A DNA stretch of 64,000 bases from the NCBI RefSeq assembly GCF_022569295.1, contig NZ_JAKFIA010000001.1, forward strand, positions 1,875,001 to 1,939,000, in the 5' to 3' direction. Of the stretch, positions 49,175 through 59,819 are shown piece after piece; position 1 is the stretch's first letter, and each line of letters starts with the position of its first letter. The notes below the pieces were generated by a model. The model was not told where the DNA came from and searched no databases. It saw only the letters and a program-made list of their open reading frames with translations. The position numbers and the translations under genes are program-made. Source of the DNA: Pedomonas mirosovicensis. Its GTDB lineage: Bacteria > Pseudomonadota > Alphaproteobacteria > Sphingomonadales > Sphingomonadaceae.

Positions 49175-50140
49175 GTGGCAGTCTACACCCATGTTTCAAC
49201 CGAAGCGCTGGAGACCTTCCTGGCGGGCTTCGATATCGGCCACCTTCTGAGCGCCAAGGGCATCGCCGAGGGCGTCGAGAACAGCAACTATCTCATCGAG
49301 ACCGAGCGCGGGCGCTACATCCTCACCCTTTATGAAAAGCGCGTGCGGCTGGAAGACCTGCCCTACTTCCTCGGCCTCACCCGCCATCTGGCGGACCAGC
49401 ACCTGCCGGTGCCCCGCCCTATCCCCAACCGGGAAGGCGAGACGCTGCATACGCTCGCCGGCCGGCCTGCCTGCCTCATCGAGTTCCTGACCGGCGTCTC
49501 CGTCACCGAGCCCACGGCCGAACACTGCCGCAACGTCGGCGCGGCGCTGGCGAAGCTCCATCTGGCGGCGGCAGGCTTTGAGCTCTCCCGCCCCAACGAC
49601 CTGTCGGTCGATGGCTGGCGGCGGCTGGCGGCCTCCGTGCGCGCCGAGGCGGACGGCATCTCGCCCGGCCTGCGCGGTCTCATCGACACGGCGCTGGGCG
49701 AAATCGGCGCGGCCTGGCCCAAGGGCCTGCCGTCGGGCCCCATTCACGCCGACCTGTTTCCGGACAACGTGCTGGTTCGCGATGGCGATGTCACCGGTCT
49801 CATCGACTTCTACTTCGCTGCCAACGATTTCTGGGCCTACGATATCGCCGTCTGCCTCAACGCCTGGTGCTTCAGCGCGGACGGCAAGAGCTACCGGCAG
49901 GACCTGACCCGCGCCTTTATCGCCGGCTACGAGAGCGTGCGCCCGCTGGAGCTGCAGGAGCGGGACGCCCTGCCGCTGCTGTGCCAGGGCGCGGCGCTGC
50001 GCTTCCTCCTCACCCGCGCCTACGACTGGCTCAATACGCCCGCCGACGCGCTCGTCACCCGCAAGGACCCGCTGGCCTACGCCCGTCGCCTCAGCTTCTT
50101 TCGGGAGCAGGCGGCCAGCCTGTTCGCGGTGGCGTCATGA
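49175..50140 (+). CDS. thrB: Homoserine kinase (aminoglycoside-phosphotransferase fold)
   Basis: Phosphorylates homoserine for threonine synthesis. It has 321 residues from a GTG at 49175 preceded by an ACGAGGGGG stretch. This is the type II ThrB of alphaproteobacteria with a protein-kinase-like fold: the catalytic loop is [12 protein letters not shown] and the metal-binding block is [22 protein letters not shown] at the N terminus is typical. The TGA overlaps rnhA by ATGA. Confidence 0.94.
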   Translation: MAVYTHVSTEALETFLAGFDIGHLLSAKGIAEGVENSNYLIETERGRYILTLYEKRVRLEDLPYFLGLTRHLADQHLPVPRPIPNREGETLHTLAGRPACLIEFLTGVSVTEPTAEHCRNVGAALAKLHLAAAGFELSRPNDLSVDGWRRLAASVRAEADGISPGLRGLIDTALGEIGAAWPKGLPSGPIHADLFPDNVLVRDGDVTGLIDFYFAANDFWAYDIAVCLNAWCFSADGKSYRQDLTRAFIAGYESVRPLELQERDALPLLCQGAALRFLLTRAYDWLNTPADALVTRKDPLAYARRLSFFREQAASLFAVAS

Positions 50141-50589
50141 GCGCGCCGCAAACCGTTGAGATCTTTACCGACGGCGCCTGCTCCGGCAATCCGGGGCCGG
50201 GCGGCTGGGGCGCCATCCTGCGCGCGGGCGACCATGTTAAGGAAATCCACGGCGGCGAGCCGCACACCACCAACAATCGCATGGAGTTGATGGCGGCCAT
50301 CGAGGCGCTGCGGGCGCTTAAGCGGCCCTGCCATGTGGTGCTGACCACCGACAGCGTTTACGTGCGCGACGGCATCACCAAATGGATGTTCAACTGGCAG
50401 CGCAACGGCTGGAAGACGGCGGACAAGAAGCCGGTGAAGAACGCCGAGCTGTGGCAGGCGCTCAGCGAGGCGGCAAAGCCCCACAAGGTCGATTGGCGCT
50501 GGATCAAGGGCCACTCCGGCCACCCGGAAAATGAGCGGGCCGACGAACTGGCGCGGCTCGGCATCGCCGAGATCCGCCGCAGCGCCTGA
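50137..50589 (+). CDS. rnhA: Ribonuclease HI
   Basis: Degrades RNA in RNA-DNA hybrids. It has 150 residues. All four catalytic carboxylates are visible: Asp in [15 protein letters not shown], Glu in NNRMELMA, Asp in TTDSVYV and Asp in NERADELA. The ATG at 50137 overlaps the thrB TGA, which rules out the longer open frame. Confidence 0.97.
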   Translation: MSAPQTVEIFTDGACSGNPGPGGWGAILRAGDHVKEIHGGEPHTTNNRMELMAAIEALRALKRPCHVVLTTDSVYVRDGITKWMFNWQRNGWKTADKKPVKNAELWQALSEAAKPHKVDWRWIKGHSGHPENERADELARLGIAEIRRSA

Positions 50590-50681
50590 GCCAAATCTTC
50601 CTACCAGCAACCGAGAAAAGGTAGCCGACCCACGGGCTCAAAGGCTAACATTCGTCCCTCATTCAATTTGGGGCGCAAATA

Positions 50682-51122
50682 ATGTTTAAGGAATTCAAGG
50701 AATTTGCCCTGCGCGGCAACGTGCTCGATCTTGCCGTCGGCGTCATCATCGGCGCGGCGTTCAACAAGATCATCGATTCGGTGGTGAAAGATCTCATCAT
50801 GCCCATCGTCTCGGCCCTTTTCGGCACGCCCGATTTCAGCAATCTCTATCTGGTCCTTGGTTCGATCCCTGCAGATTACGCCGGTTCCATGGCCTATAAG
50901 GATCTCGTGGCTGCCGGCGTGCCGGTTCTGGGCTATGGCCAGTTCATCACCGTTGCCATCAACTTCATCCTGCTGGCGTTCGTGGTGTTCTGGATCGTTA
51001 AGGGCGCCAACGCGCTGAGCCGCCCGGCCAAGAAGGACGAAGCCCCGGCCGCGCCTCCGCCGCCGCCCGAGGATATTCAGTTGCTGCGCGAAATCCGCGA
51101 CGCGCTGAAGGCGAAGTCCTGA
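50682..51122 (+). CDS. mscL: Large-conductance mechanosensitive channel
   Basis: Homopentameric inner-membrane channel that opens under membrane tension and protects from hypo-osmotic shock. It has 146 residues. The N-terminal amphipathic helix and first transmembrane helix read [20 protein letters not shown]; the second helix lies near residue 88-108 ([19 protein letters not shown]). The C-terminal tail is Ala/Pro-rich and helical. It is the last gene of a plus-strand run and has a hairpin at its 3' end. Confidence 0.97.
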   Translation: MFKEFKEFALRGNVLDLAVGVIIGAAFNKIIDSVVKDLIMPIVSALFGTPDFSNLYLVLGSIPADYAGSMAYKDLVAAGVPVLGYGQFITVAINFILLAFVVFWIVKGANALSRPAKKDEAPAAPPPPPEDIQLLREIRDALKAKS

Positions 51123-51134
51123 CATTCTGCTAAA

Positions 51135-51157
51135 TGCAGGGGCCCGAGGCCCCTGCA
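51135..51157 (+). terminator. Hairpin at the 3' end of mscL
   Basis: GCAGGGGCC/GGCCCCTGC stem with a CGA loop (51136-51156), 13 bases past the mscL stop codon. A short member of the recurrent family, with no long T-tract. Confidence 0.6.
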
Positions 51158-51166
51158 AAGGAAGGC

Positions 51167-52291
51167 CTACTTTCGAAACCGCGCAGGCGCATAGCTGGCA
51201 GCGTTCACACCCGCGTCTGCCAGCGCCTGCGGCAAGGCCTCGCCCAAAATCAGGCTCGCGCACAGCGCCCCGGCAGCCGGGGCCGTCTGCATGCCGAAAC
51301 CGCCCTGCCCCGCGCACCAGAAGAAGCCAGGAACATCCGGCTCGAACCCGTAAACCGGCACGCGGTCCGGCGCGAAGGTTCTAAGGCCTGCCCAGCTGCG
51401 CTCCGGCCGGCTGATGGTAAAGGTGGTCGCCTTCTCCAGCCGATCAAGCGCAATCGCCACGTCCAGTTCCTCCGGCTGGGCATCGCAGGGGCTGACGGCG
51501 TCTCGTCATGAGGCGAGACCCAATAGGCGCCCGCATCCGGCTTGAAATAGAAGCTGCCGCCAATATCGAGCACAAGGGGCATCTCGGCGCGATACTCCTC
51601 CCCTGGCACGCGCAGCACCACCATGGTACGGCGCATCGGCGTCAGCCCCACCGGGGCGACGCCCGCCAGCCGCGCCACCTCGTCGGCCCATGCGCCTGCG
51701 GCATTGACCAGAATGCGCGCCTCATACGCCTGCCCGCCGCACTGCACGCGCCAGCAGCCGCCCGCCTGCCTGAGCGCCGTGACGCGCTGGCCGGTCAGCA
51801 CCGTGCCGCCGGCGCGCTGGAACCGGCGCAGATACCCCTGGTGCATCGCCGCCGTGTAGATATCGCGCACGGCGGGCTCCCACAGGCCAGTCGCCTGCCA
51901 TGCCGGGCGCAGCGCCGGCGCAAGGGCGGCGATCCGCTCCGGGCTGATGATCTCCAGGTCAAGGCCGGGGTAAAGGCCGTGCATTTCCCGCACTGCCCCC
52001 AACTGCTCCTCCTGGCCCACATAAAGCGCCCCGCGCGGCGCGGAGACCAGCGGCCCGTCGAACGCCTCGGGCGGGTTCTGGAGGAACGGCAGCGAAGCGG
52101 TGGTGAGCGGCTGCACGAGCGGTCCGCCGTAGGTTTCGGAATAGAAGGCGGCCGACCGGCCGGAGGTGTGGTAGCCTGGAAAATCCTCGGCCTCGAGCAA
52201 CAGGACCCTCAAACCATCGCCCAGGCTTCCGGCAACGGATCGCGCCCGCAATGCCGCCGCCGACGATGATGACGTCAAACCGCTCAGCCAC
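51167..52291 (-). pseudogene. FAD-dependent oxidoreductase (DAO family) broken by two frameshifts
   Basis: A D-amino-acid-oxidase-like flavoprotein split over three frames. Frame one starts MAERFDVIIVGGGIAGA (FAD-binding), then shifts at about 52240. Frame two continues from SVAGSLGDGLRVLLLEAED to WVSPHDETPS. A second shift near 51495 leads to PCDAQPEELD and the C-terminal AGQGGFGMQTAPAAG block. An extra A at the first site and one missing base next to a CCCC run at the second would restore a complete gene of about 370 residues. The family oxidises amines or 2-hydroxy acids; the substrate is unknown. It could be a pseudogene or sequence errors. Confidence 0.78.
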
Positions 52292-53249
52292 GCCCTTCCG
52301 CCTCCGTCGCCATCAGGGCCGCGTGAATCTCGGCCAGCGTCCTGTTCCGCACCGCATCCACGTCCCGCAGCAGTTCATGCCGTCCGCCCGGCACCACCTT
52401 GAGGCGGCAGTGGGGCATGTGCGCTGCGACATGCCGCGCGGCCACCGGATCGACCACCTGCTCGTGTTCCGGCATCAGGATGAGAACCGGCGCATCCACG
52501 CCCTGCAGGTAGCCGGGCGCAGCCAGTCGATCAAGGGAACGGAAGGCGGCATCCAGCCAGCCGTAGGTCACGCCGCCGAGCGCCAGCGCCGGGTTCTGCT
52601 CGATCCACCAGATCTCGTCGGCGAAGCGTTCGTTGTCCCCCGTTAACGCCGACTGGCGAAGGGCGGAGGCGGCCCGCGCGCCATAGGGCCGCTGCGTCGG
52701 GGCAAACTCCCCGCTCCGGCCGCGCCCGACCATCCAGCGCGCCAAGCGTTTGGTCACCGGGCTCGGTATGCCGCCGGTCCGTATGCCCAGCATGGGTGCC
52801 AGCAGGACCGCATGGGAGATCACGCCGGCATGTTCCGCCAGGAACCTCAGGGCGATATGCCCGCCCATCGAATGGGCCACCAGGTAGAACGGCGGCGGCA
52901 TGTCCTTCGTCAGGTCGGCAATCCAGCCGGCCAGGTCGCCAACCAGAACGTCGAAGTCGGTTTGGTGTCCCTTGTGCGGGTGGTCCCCCAGCCGCCCCGA
53001 GAGGCCCTGCCCCCGCCAATCGAGCGAAGCGACTGCGTAGCCCCAGTCGAGGAACGCGCCGTAACTCTCCAGGTATTTTTCCAGAAAGTCCGCCCGGCCG
53101 TTGAGGAAAATCACCGTGCCGCGCGCCTGCCCTTCCGGCAGGCAGCGCATGGTCCGCATCGGCCAGCCATCGGGTGCGCGCCAGTCCAGAAATTGGGTCT
53201 GCGAGCCGAAAGCGTGCCGGTTAAAGGCGTGTTGGATCTGCATATGCAC
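52284..53249 (-). CDS. Alpha/beta hydrolase (serine aminopeptidase S33/monoacylglycerol lipase type)
   Basis: Cytosolic alpha/beta hydrolase of 321 residues. The nucleophile elbow is HSMGG (Ser in VAHSMGGHIA, about residue 126), the oxyanion block lies near VIFLNGRADFLEKY, and a catalytic Asp/His pair is likely at VLILMPEHEQVVD and GGRHELLRD. It resembles lysophospholipase L2/PldB-like proteins. Its stop overlaps the start of the flavoprotein gene by 8 bases, so the two were probably one operon. Confidence 0.88.
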   Translation of the reverse strand: MHMQIQHAFNRHAFGSQTQFLDWRAPDGWPMRTMRCLPEGQARGTVIFLNGRADFLEKYLESYGAFLDWGYAVASLDWRGQGLSGRLGDHPHKGHQTDFDVLVGDLAGWIADLTKDMPPPFYLVAHSMGGHIALRFLAEHAGVISHAVLLAPMLGIRTGGIPSPVTKRLARWMVGRGRSGEFAPTQRPYGARAASALRQSALTGDNERFADEIWWIEQNPALALGGVTYGWLDAAFRSLDRLAAPGYLQGVDAPVLILMPEHEQVVDPVAARHVAAHMPHCRLKVVPGGRHELLRDVDAVRNRTLAEIHAALMATEAEGRG

Positions 53250-53293
53250 GGCGGGTTACCACTTTTTCAGTTTTCCATGTGAGCGTTCGTCGC

Positions 53294-53776
53294 ATGTGGG
53301 ACATCATTCGGCTCAGCCTTCTCTTAACGCTGGTTGCCCTGCTGGTCATCGCCGCAGTGGGCGATGTGCGGCGATACAGAATTTCGAACCGGCTCTGCAT
53401 CGCAGTGGCGGGCCTGGCCCTGCCCTATTGGCTTGCGGCGAGCGCGGCCACCGGGGCGGCGCTGCTGCCCCTGCTCGGCTGGCAAATTGGCGTTGCACTT
53501 CTGGTATTTATCGGGTTCGCCGTTCTTTTTGCCTTAGGGGCGATGGGGGGCGGCGATGTCAAACTCGTTGCGGCGCTCGCGTTATGGATACCGCCCGCAC
53601 GCATTCTTGAGCTGATTTTCCTCATAGCCATTTACGGCGGTGTTCTGGCGCTCGTTCTGGTGGTGACACGCCGACTGCGCGGCCAGACTCACCGCGCCGT
53701 GCCCTATGGGGTCGCCATAGCCCTCGGCGGCATCACGCTGGCGCTCGAACCAATCGTTAATTTTTCAGGTCTATAA
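53294..53776 (+). CDS. cpaA: Prepilin peptidase CpaA/TadV
   Basis: Inner-membrane aspartic peptidase that processes Flp-type prepilins. It has 160 residues from the ATG at 53294 (a GTG at 53279 adds five). Four or five hydrophobic segments are seen. The two catalytic Asp lie in VGDVRRYRISN, just after the first helix, and in MGGGDVKLVAALALW. It lacks the N-terminal methylase domain of PilD, as usual for CpaA. First gene of the Tad operon. Confidence 0.9.
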   Translation: MWDIIRLSLLLTLVALLVIAAVGDVRRYRISNRLCIAVAGLALPYWLAASAATGAALLPLLGWQIGVALLVFIGFAVLFALGAMGGGDVKLVAALALWIPPARILELIFLIAIYGGVLALVLVVTRRLRGQTHRAVPYGVAIALGGITLALEPIVNFSGL

Positions 53777-53808
53777 CGGCGCACGGTTCAGACGCGAAAG
53801 AGGACGGC

Positions 53809-54690
53809 ATGAACGTTCGCAGTCTCATCCTGGTCGTCGCGGCCCTGATCATCGCTGTTGTGACAGCGTTCATGGCGCGCGCCCTGATGTCGGGAAACGA
53901 TCAGGCAAAACCAGCCCAGGTCACCAAGCAGGTCACGGAAAGCAAGATCCTGGTGGCGGCCCGCACCCTGACGGTTGGCCATATTCTCCAGGCGGAGGAT
54001 ATGAAGTGGCAGCCGTGGCCGGAAGACGCGATGCATGACGCCTACGTCAAGGAAGACAGCGCCTCCATCAACGACATGACCGGCAAGGTGCTGCGGAACG
54101 CGTTTCTCACGGGCCAGCCCCTGACCACCGATGCGATTATCAGCCCGAATGACCGCGGCTTCCTCGCGGCGGTGCTGTCGCCGGGAATGCGCGCGATCAC
54201 CGTGTCCATTTCCGCAACCTCGGGCGTTGCCGGCTTCATCTTCCCCGGCGATCGTGTCGACCTCGTGATGACCCATCAGGTGGAGCGGGGCGACGCGCCC
54301 TCGCTCAACGTGTCTGAAACCGTGATGCGTAACGTGCGCGTTCTGGCCATCGATCAGGCGACAGCCAACGTGGCCAACCAGCCCAAGGTCGGTGGAACCG
54401 CCACGCTCGAGGTGACCCCGAAGCAGGTGGAAAAAATCAAGGTCATGCAGCGGGTGGGTGATCTGTCGCTCAGCCTGCGCCCGCTGGCCGACAACATGGA
54501 CACGGTATCCGGTGATGAAATCCGCCCGGCCGAGCCGAGCGACCGCGCGCCCTCCTACACCACGGCGCGGGAAGTGACGCGCTTCACCAATGTCGGCCGG
54601 TCCTCGGGCGATGCGCCGCGCCGGAGCGGCAAAGTCGTGGTTGTCGTGCGCGGCAATACGGTCACCGAGATCGAGACTGGAGCAAAATAA
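53809..54690 (+). CDS. cpaB: Flp pilus assembly protein CpaB
   Basis: Periplasmic Tad component with an N-terminal membrane anchor (residues 5-25, LILVVAALIIAVVTAFMAR) and a SAF domain (about residues 45-110, ILVAARTLTVGHILQAEDM). It has 293 residues. Pilus assembly proteins of this family are thought to help the secretin. 32 bases after cpaA; cpaC starts 1 base after its stop. Confidence 0.93.
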   Translation: MNVRSLILVVAALIIAVVTAFMARALMSGNDQAKPAQVTKQVTESKILVAARTLTVGHILQAEDMKWQPWPEDAMHDAYVKEDSASINDMTGKVLRNAFLTGQPLTTDAIISPNDRGFLAAVLSPGMRAITVSISATSGVAGFIFPGDRVDLVMTHQVERGDAPSLNVSETVMRNVRVLAIDQATANVANQPKVGGTATLEVTPKQVEKIKVMQRVGDLSLSLRPLADNMDTVSGDEIRPAEPSDRAPSYTTAREVTRFTNVGRSSGDAPRRSGKVVVVVRGNTVTEIETGAK

Positions 54691-54691
54691 C

Positions 54692-56137
54692 ATGCGTGCC
54701 AGCCGTTCGCTTCACACCGGCATCCTGGCCGCCCTTGCCTGGGGCGGGCTTGCCGCCGGCCTCACTCTGGGCGCGCCTGCCGCCGCGCGGGCCGCGTCCG
54801 TCCAGGACACCCAGGAATCGCTGAGCCTGGAGGTAAGCAAGGGTACGCTGATCCGCCTTGACCGGCCGACCAACGGCGTCTTCATCGCCAACCCCAAGAT
54901 CGCCGATGTGCAGGTGCGCTCTCCGCACCTCATCTACGTGCTCGGCGTCAATCCCGGCGAGACCAGCTTCTACGCCATGGACGCCAAGGACCAGGTAATC
55001 TACTCGGCCAACGTCCATGTCTCGAGCAACATCGAGCAGGTCCGCAGCCTGCTGAAGGCCGCGATGCCTGAATCCAGCATCACGGCCGAGCCGTTCAACG
55101 GCATGATTATGCTCACCGGCACCGCCCCCACGCCCGAAGCCGTCGGCGAAGCCGAGAATCTGGTGAAGCAGCTGCTGGGCGAAAAGCAGGTGGTCATCAA
55201 CAAGGTTCGCACCGCAACGCCGGTGCAGGTGAACCTGCAGGTGAAGATCGCCGAAGTCAGCCGCACGCTGCTTAAGGACCTGGGCATCAACGTCGCCACG
55301 CAGGATGGAACCGGCGGGTTTCTGTTCGGTCTCTGGCAGGGCCGCAGCAACGGCATCGAATTCAACAACGGCGTCGTGAAATTCACGATTCCGGAAGGCA
55401 CCAACACCATCGGCATGGCAGGCAGGCTGTTCGGCATGAACGCCGCTGCGGCTATTGACGCGCTGGCCGAGGAAGGCCTCGTCACCGTGCTGGCCGAGCC
55501 GAACCTGACGGCGCTTTCGGGCGAGATGGCCAGCTTCCTGGCGGGCGGCGAATTTGCCATTCCCATGCCCGCCGAGGATGGCCGCGTGCTCATTGAATAC
55601 AAGCAATACGGCGTCGGCCTCGCCTTCACGCCGACGGTGATGGCCGACAACCGCATCGCCCTTCGGGTGCGCCCCGAGGTGAGCGAGCTTTCGCAGGCCG
55701 GCGCCATCACGGTAAATGGCATCAGCGTGCCGGGCCTGACCACCCGCCGCGCCGAGACGACGGTCGAGCTGGGCTCGGGCCAGAGCTTCATGATCGCCGG
55801 CTTGCTTCGGAACACCACCGGCCAGAGCGTCAGCAAGCTGCCGGTGCTGGGCGACCTGCCCATTCTGGGCGCGCTGTTCCGCTCCGACAGCTTTCAGCGC
55901 AACGAGACGGAACTCGTCATCGTCGTCACGCCTTATCTGGTCAAGCCGATGAACGCCAAGGACGTCCATCTGCCGACGGACGGCTACAAGGCGCCGAGCG
56001 ATCTGGAGCGCTGGCTGCTGGGCAAGTCCTTCGTCCAGTCCGCGCCGCCGGCAGCCGGCCAGCCCGCCGCCAGCGCGCCGGCCCAGCCGGAAGGCGCTGC
56101 CGCGCCTGGCTTCTCTTTCCAGGGGAACGCACAATGA
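54692..56137 (+). CDS. cpaC: Outer membrane secretin CpaC/RcpA
   Basis: Outer-membrane secretin channel of the Tad system. It has 481 residues. A signal peptide (about residues 1-35) is followed by the N-terminal BON-like region (LIRLDRPTNGVFIANP) and the secretin domain, with VPGLTTRRAETTVELGSGQS and the GDLPILGALFRSD block. A Pro/Ala-rich C-terminal tail extends past the domain. The start ATG at 54692 has AGCAAAATAAC upstream; a longer reading overlaps cpaB. Confidence 0.94.
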   Translation: MRASRSLHTGILAALAWGGLAAGLTLGAPAAARAASVQDTQESLSLEVSKGTLIRLDRPTNGVFIANPKIADVQVRSPHLIYVLGVNPGETSFYAMDAKDQVIYSANVHVSSNIEQVRSLLKAAMPESSITAEPFNGMIMLTGTAPTPEAVGEAENLVKQLLGEKQVVINKVRTATPVQVNLQVKIAEVSRTLLKDLGINVATQDGTGGFLFGLWQGRSNGIEFNNGVVKFTIPEGTNTIGMAGRLFGMNAAAAIDALAEEGLVTVLAEPNLTALSGEMASFLAGGEFAIPMPAEDGRVLIEYKQYGVGLAFTPTVMADNRIALRVRPEVSELSQAGAITVNGISVPGLTTRRAETTVELGSGQSFMIAGLLRNTTGQSVSKLPVLGDLPILGALFRSDSFQRNETELVIVVTPYLVKPMNAKDVHLPTDGYKAPSDLERWLLGKSFVQSAPPAAGQPAASAPAQPEGAAAPGFSFQGNAQ

Positions 56138-56793
56138 GCCACGCGTCTGCCTTCAAACGCTCCCTGCTCGCCAGCTCGCTGCTGGGCATGGCCCTTGTCC
56201 TGTCCGCCTGCGGCACGCATCGCGGCAACGCCTCGATCAAGACGCCGACGGTCGCCTCCCAGGCCATCACCCGAGACATCGCCTTCGGCCCGGATCAGAA
56301 GATCCGCCCGGCGGATGCCGAGGCGCTGCGCGCCTTCCTCGCGAGCCTGCGCCTGGATTACGGCGCCCGCCTCACCCTGGATGATCCCCACCCGGAAGGC
56401 GCGGCCGCGCGCCGCGCCGCCGTTGCCTCCATTGTTGCCGCAAGCGGCGGCGTACTGACGAACGCGACGCCGCCGGCCAGCACCGACATGCCCGTTGGCA
56501 CCGCGCGGCTGTGGGTCGAGCGCGCGCAGGCCATTGCGCCCGCCTGCCCGGACTGGAGCAGCAATCCGTCCTCCAACATGAGCGCTGCCACCCACAGCAA
56601 CTTTGGCTGCGCGGTCAACAGCAACCTCTCGGCCATGGTGGCAGACCCCAGGGATCTGGCCAACGGCCGCGCCTACGAGGGGTCGAGCGCCTCTGACATT
56701 TCCAAGACCCAGGATGGCTGGCGTCAGCGGGAGCCCTCCGGCATCGGGAAGGCGCTGCCCAGCACCTCCCTTGGCAGCGGCGGCGGCAACTGA
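56134..56793 (+). CDS. cpaD: CpaD family pilus assembly lipoprotein
   Basis: Tad pilus-associated lipoprotein of 219 residues. The signal peptide ends in the lipobox VLSAC (Cys about residue 27). The CpaD signature is ACPDWSSNPSSNM followed by SNFGCAVNSNLSAMVADP and DLANGR. The ATG overlaps the cpaC stop codon (ATGA). Confidence 0.9.
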   Translation: MSHASAFKRSLLASSLLGMALVLSACGTHRGNASIKTPTVASQAITRDIAFGPDQKIRPADAEALRAFLASLRLDYGARLTLDDPHPEGAAARRAAVASIVAASGGVLTNATPPASTDMPVGTARLWVERAQAIAPACPDWSSNPSSNMSAATHSNFGCAVNSNLSAMVADPRDLANGRAYEGSSASDISKTQDGWRQREPSGIGKALPSTSLGSGGGN

Positions 56794-56820
56794 TCGGCCT
56801 GGCAGCGGGAAACCTGAAAA

Positions 56821-58083
56821 ATGAATGCACCCTGGTCATCGAACCAACGCTTCGCCAACGCCCAGCGCGACATCTTCGCCGCGTTCGTCTGCGATGATGC
56901 GACCGCCGAGGCGCTGAAGAACTCGGTGCTCGACATGGGTTGGGCGCCGGACAAAATTCACAAGGGTGGCCTTGCCAATGCGGTCCAGACCCTGTCCGTT
57001 TCGGCCTCGCCGCAGATTTTGCTGGTTGACCTGACGGACTGTCACGATCCGCTGAACGACATCAACGCGCTCGCCGAGGTGTGCGAGCCGGGCACCATTG
57101 TGGTAGCCATCGGCACCGTCAACGACGTACGGCTCTATCGCGAACTGCTTGGCTCCGGCATTCACGACTATCTGCTGAAGCCCATATCCGGCCCGGCCCT
57201 GCACGAGGCCCTGCACAACGCGCAGGCCGCGCTGCTTGCGCCGAAGGCCGCGCCCGACGAGGCGGAAAGCGCCAACAGCACCATCGCGGTCATCGGCGCG
57301 CGGGGTGGCGTCGGCGCGTCCACCGTCGCTGCCTCCCTCGCCTGGGCTGGCGCGGATACGCTGGGCCGTCGCACCGCCCTGCTCGATTTCGATATCCACT
57401 TTGGCGTCGGCGCCCTCGCGTTTGATCTCGAGCCAGGTCGCGGCCTTACCGATGCGCTGGAAAATCCGGCGCGCATCGACAGCCTGTTCATCGAACGGGC
57501 CATCGTAAAGGCCTCTGAAAATCTTGCCGTCCTGTCCGCCGAGGCGCCCATCAACGCGCCGCTGCTGACGGACGGCTCGGCCCTCCTGCATCTGCATGAG
57601 CAGGTGGCCCAGACGTACGAGACCATCGTCATGGATCTGCCGCGTCTGTTCGCCGTGCAAAATCCGCTGCTGGTGGCCGAGGCCGGGCACGTCATCATCG
57701 TCACCGACCTGACGCTGGCTGCGGCCCGCGATACGCTGCGGCTCATGGGTTTTCTGAGCACGCACGCGCCCACCGCCAAAGTCCATCTGGTCGCCAACAA
57801 GGTTCCGGCCCAGGGGCAGACCGAGGTCAGCCGCAAGGATTTCGAGGCCTCGGTCGAGAGCGCGATCGGCACGGTGCTTTCGCTCGATCCAAAGCTGGCC
57901 ATCGCCGCTGCCCAGCAGGGCAAGAGCCTGGCCGAGGTCGCCAAGGGCGGCAAGACCGGCGCGGCGCTGATCGATCTTGCCCGCTCCATCATGGCCCCCG
58001 ATGGCGGCGAGGAACCGAACAAGGCCCCGTTGTTTGCGAAGTTTAAAAACTTGAAATCCTTGCTTCCCGTCAAATCCCGTTGA
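56821..58083 (+). CDS. cpaE: CpaE/TadZ family pilus localisation ATPase
   Basis: MinD/ParA-like ATPase that helps place the Tad apparatus at the pole. It has 420 residues. The N-terminal receiver-like domain (about residues 20-140) is followed by the ATPase with a deviant Walker A at GARGGVGASTVAASLA and a DFDIHFG switch block. It follows cpaD by 27 bases. Confidence 0.92.
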   Translation: MNAPWSSNQRFANAQRDIFAAFVCDDATAEALKNSVLDMGWAPDKIHKGGLANAVQTLSVSASPQILLVDLTDCHDPLNDINALAEVCEPGTIVVAIGTVNDVRLYRELLGSGIHDYLLKPISGPALHEALHNAQAALLAPKAAPDEAESANSTIAVIGARGGVGASTVAASLAWAGADTLGRRTALLDFDIHFGVGALAFDLEPGRGLTDALENPARIDSLFIERAIVKASENLAVLSAEAPINAPLLTDGSALLHLHEQVAQTYETIVMDLPRLFAVQNPLLVAEAGHVIIVTDLTLAAARDTLRLMGFLSTHAPTAKVHLVANKVPAQGQTEVSRKDFEASVESAIGTVLSLDPKLAIAAAQQGKSLAEVAKGGKTGAALIDLARSIMAPDGGEEPNKAPLFAKFKNLKSLLPVKSR

Positions 58084-58102
58084 CGGACGATAGGGTTCGC
58101 GC

Positions 58103-59791
58103 ATGAGACAGGTAGGTTTCGGACGACGCTCGACGCAAAGAGCTGAATTCGGACAGGCAAACGCAAAGCTTGATACGGCGCAGGGCGGCCCTGCCCGGCG
58201 CGCGCCTGCGGGCGCGGCCGAAGCGCCGGCGTCGGCTGCAACGCCGGCTACGTCTTCCTCGGAATCTGCGGCGCGCGGCGCGGTGGTCGACCAGCTGTTC
58301 GAGATCATCGCGCCGGATCTGCTCACCCTCTTTCCCGCGCTCGAATACAAGGATCGCGCCCGCACCGAACTGGTGATGGCGATTCAGGATCGCGTGCAGG
58401 AAACCGCCCGCGCCAACGGCATCGATCTCAACGAGATGGAAACCCGTGATGCGGTCACGGTTCTGCTCAACGAGCTGGTCTACGCTTACAAGGCGCTCGA
58501 TACTGCCGATAGCCAGCGCAGCAGCGGTCGCAGCCAGAACACCGTCGCCACCGCCAAGGACAAGATCCAGCCGCTCCTGATGGAGCACATCGACGCCAGC
58601 GCGATCAACGAGCTGCCGCGTGACGAAGTGGCCGATCAGGTGTCGGATATCGTCACCGAACTGCTGCTCCAGCAACGCATCAACCTGAACAAGAACGAAC
58701 AGCGCGAGCTTGTCACGCTCATGCTGAACGACATGTTCGGTCTGGGGCCGCTCGAGCCGCTGCTGGCGGATGAAGCCATCACCGATATCATGGTGAACGG
58801 CGCCAACCAGATTTACGTTGAGCGCAAGGGCAAGCTGGAACTCACCGACGTGAAGTTCCGCGATGAAGCGCACCTGCTCAACGTCGCCCAGCGCATCGTG
58901 GCGGCGGTCGGCCGGCGTGTCGATGAAAGCTCGCCGATCTGCGACGCGCGCCTTGCCGATGGCAGCCGCGTCAACGTTATCGCCCCGCCGCTCGCCATCG
59001 ACGGCACGTCCATCTCGATCCGTAAATTCTCCAAGAAGAAAATTACGCTCGATATGATGGCAAGCCAGGGCAACATCAGCCCGAAGATGGCCCAGTTGCT
59101 CAAAATCGCGGGCCGCTGCCGGCTCAACATCATCATCTCGGGCGGCACGGGCTCGGGTAAGACGACCATGCTGAACGCCGTCTCCCGCAACATCGACCCC
59201 GGCGAGCGTATCGTCACCATCGAGGACGCGGCGGAACTTCAGCTCCAGCAGCCGCACGTGGTGCGCCTGGAAACCCGCCCGCCGAACCTTGAAGGCAAGG
59301 GCGAGGTCACCATGCGCGGCCTCGTGAAGAACGCCCTGCGTATGCGCCCGGATCGCATCATCCTGGGCGAGGTTCGCGGCGGCGAGGCCATCGACCTGTT
59401 GCAGGCCATGAACACCGGCCACGACGGCTCGCTCGGCACGCTGCACGCCAACCGCCCGCGCGAGGCTCTCACCCGCCTTGAGAACATGGTCAACATGGCG
59501 GGCCTCAACCTGCCGCCCAAGGCCATTCGCGAGCAGATCGCCAGCGCAGTGAACATGATTATCCAGGTCAGCCGCATGCGCGACGGCGTGCGCCGCATCT
59601 CGCACATCACCGAGGTGGTGGGCATGGAAGGCGATGTCATCACCACGCAGGACCTTTACACCTTCCAGTTCACCGGCGAGGACGAGACCGGCCGCCTCAA
59701 GGGCGATTTCGTCTCCTCGGGTCTACGTCCGGCCTTCTATGACCGGGCCGAATACTATGGCCTCGGCCGCGCCCTGATGGACTGCCTATGA
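58103..59791 (+). CDS. cpaF: CpaF/TadA family secretion ATPase
   Basis: Cytoplasmic hexameric GspE-type ATPase that powers pilus assembly. It has 562 residues, about 60-80 more than many CpaF proteins because of an Ala/Pro-rich N-terminal stretch (about residues 20-55). Walker A is [12 protein letters not shown], the Asp and His boxes are [12 protein letters not shown] and [15 protein letters not shown], and [15 protein letters not shown] is the usual N-domain block. 19 bases after cpaE. Confidence 0.95.
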   Translation: MRQVGFGRRSTQRAEFGQANAKLDTAQGGPARRAPAGAAEAPASAATPATSSSESAARGAVVDQLFEIIAPDLLTLFPALEYKDRARTELVMAIQDRVQETARANGIDLNEMETRDAVTVLLNELVYAYKALDTADSQRSSGRSQNTVATAKDKIQPLLMEHIDASAINELPRDEVADQVSDIVTELLLQQRINLNKNEQRELVTLMLNDMFGLGPLEPLLADEAITDIMVNGANQIYVERKGKLELTDVKFRDEAHLLNVAQRIVAAVGRRVDESSPICDARLADGSRVNVIAPPLAIDGTSISIRKFSKKKITLDMMASQGNISPKMAQLLKIAGRCRLNIIISGGTGSGKTTMLNAVSRNIDPGERIVTIEDAAELQLQQPHVVRLETRPPNLEGKGEVTMRGLVKNALRMRPDRIILGEVRGGEAIDLLQAMNTGHDGSLGTLHANRPREALTRLENMVNMAGLNLPPKAIREQIASAVNMIIQVSRMRDGVRRISHITEVVGMEGDVITTQDLYTFQFTGEDETGRLKGDFVSSGLRPAFYDRAEYYGLGRALMDCL

Positions 59792-59819
59792 TCCGCCTTC
59801 AGCCAGCAGGACAGCCCTG

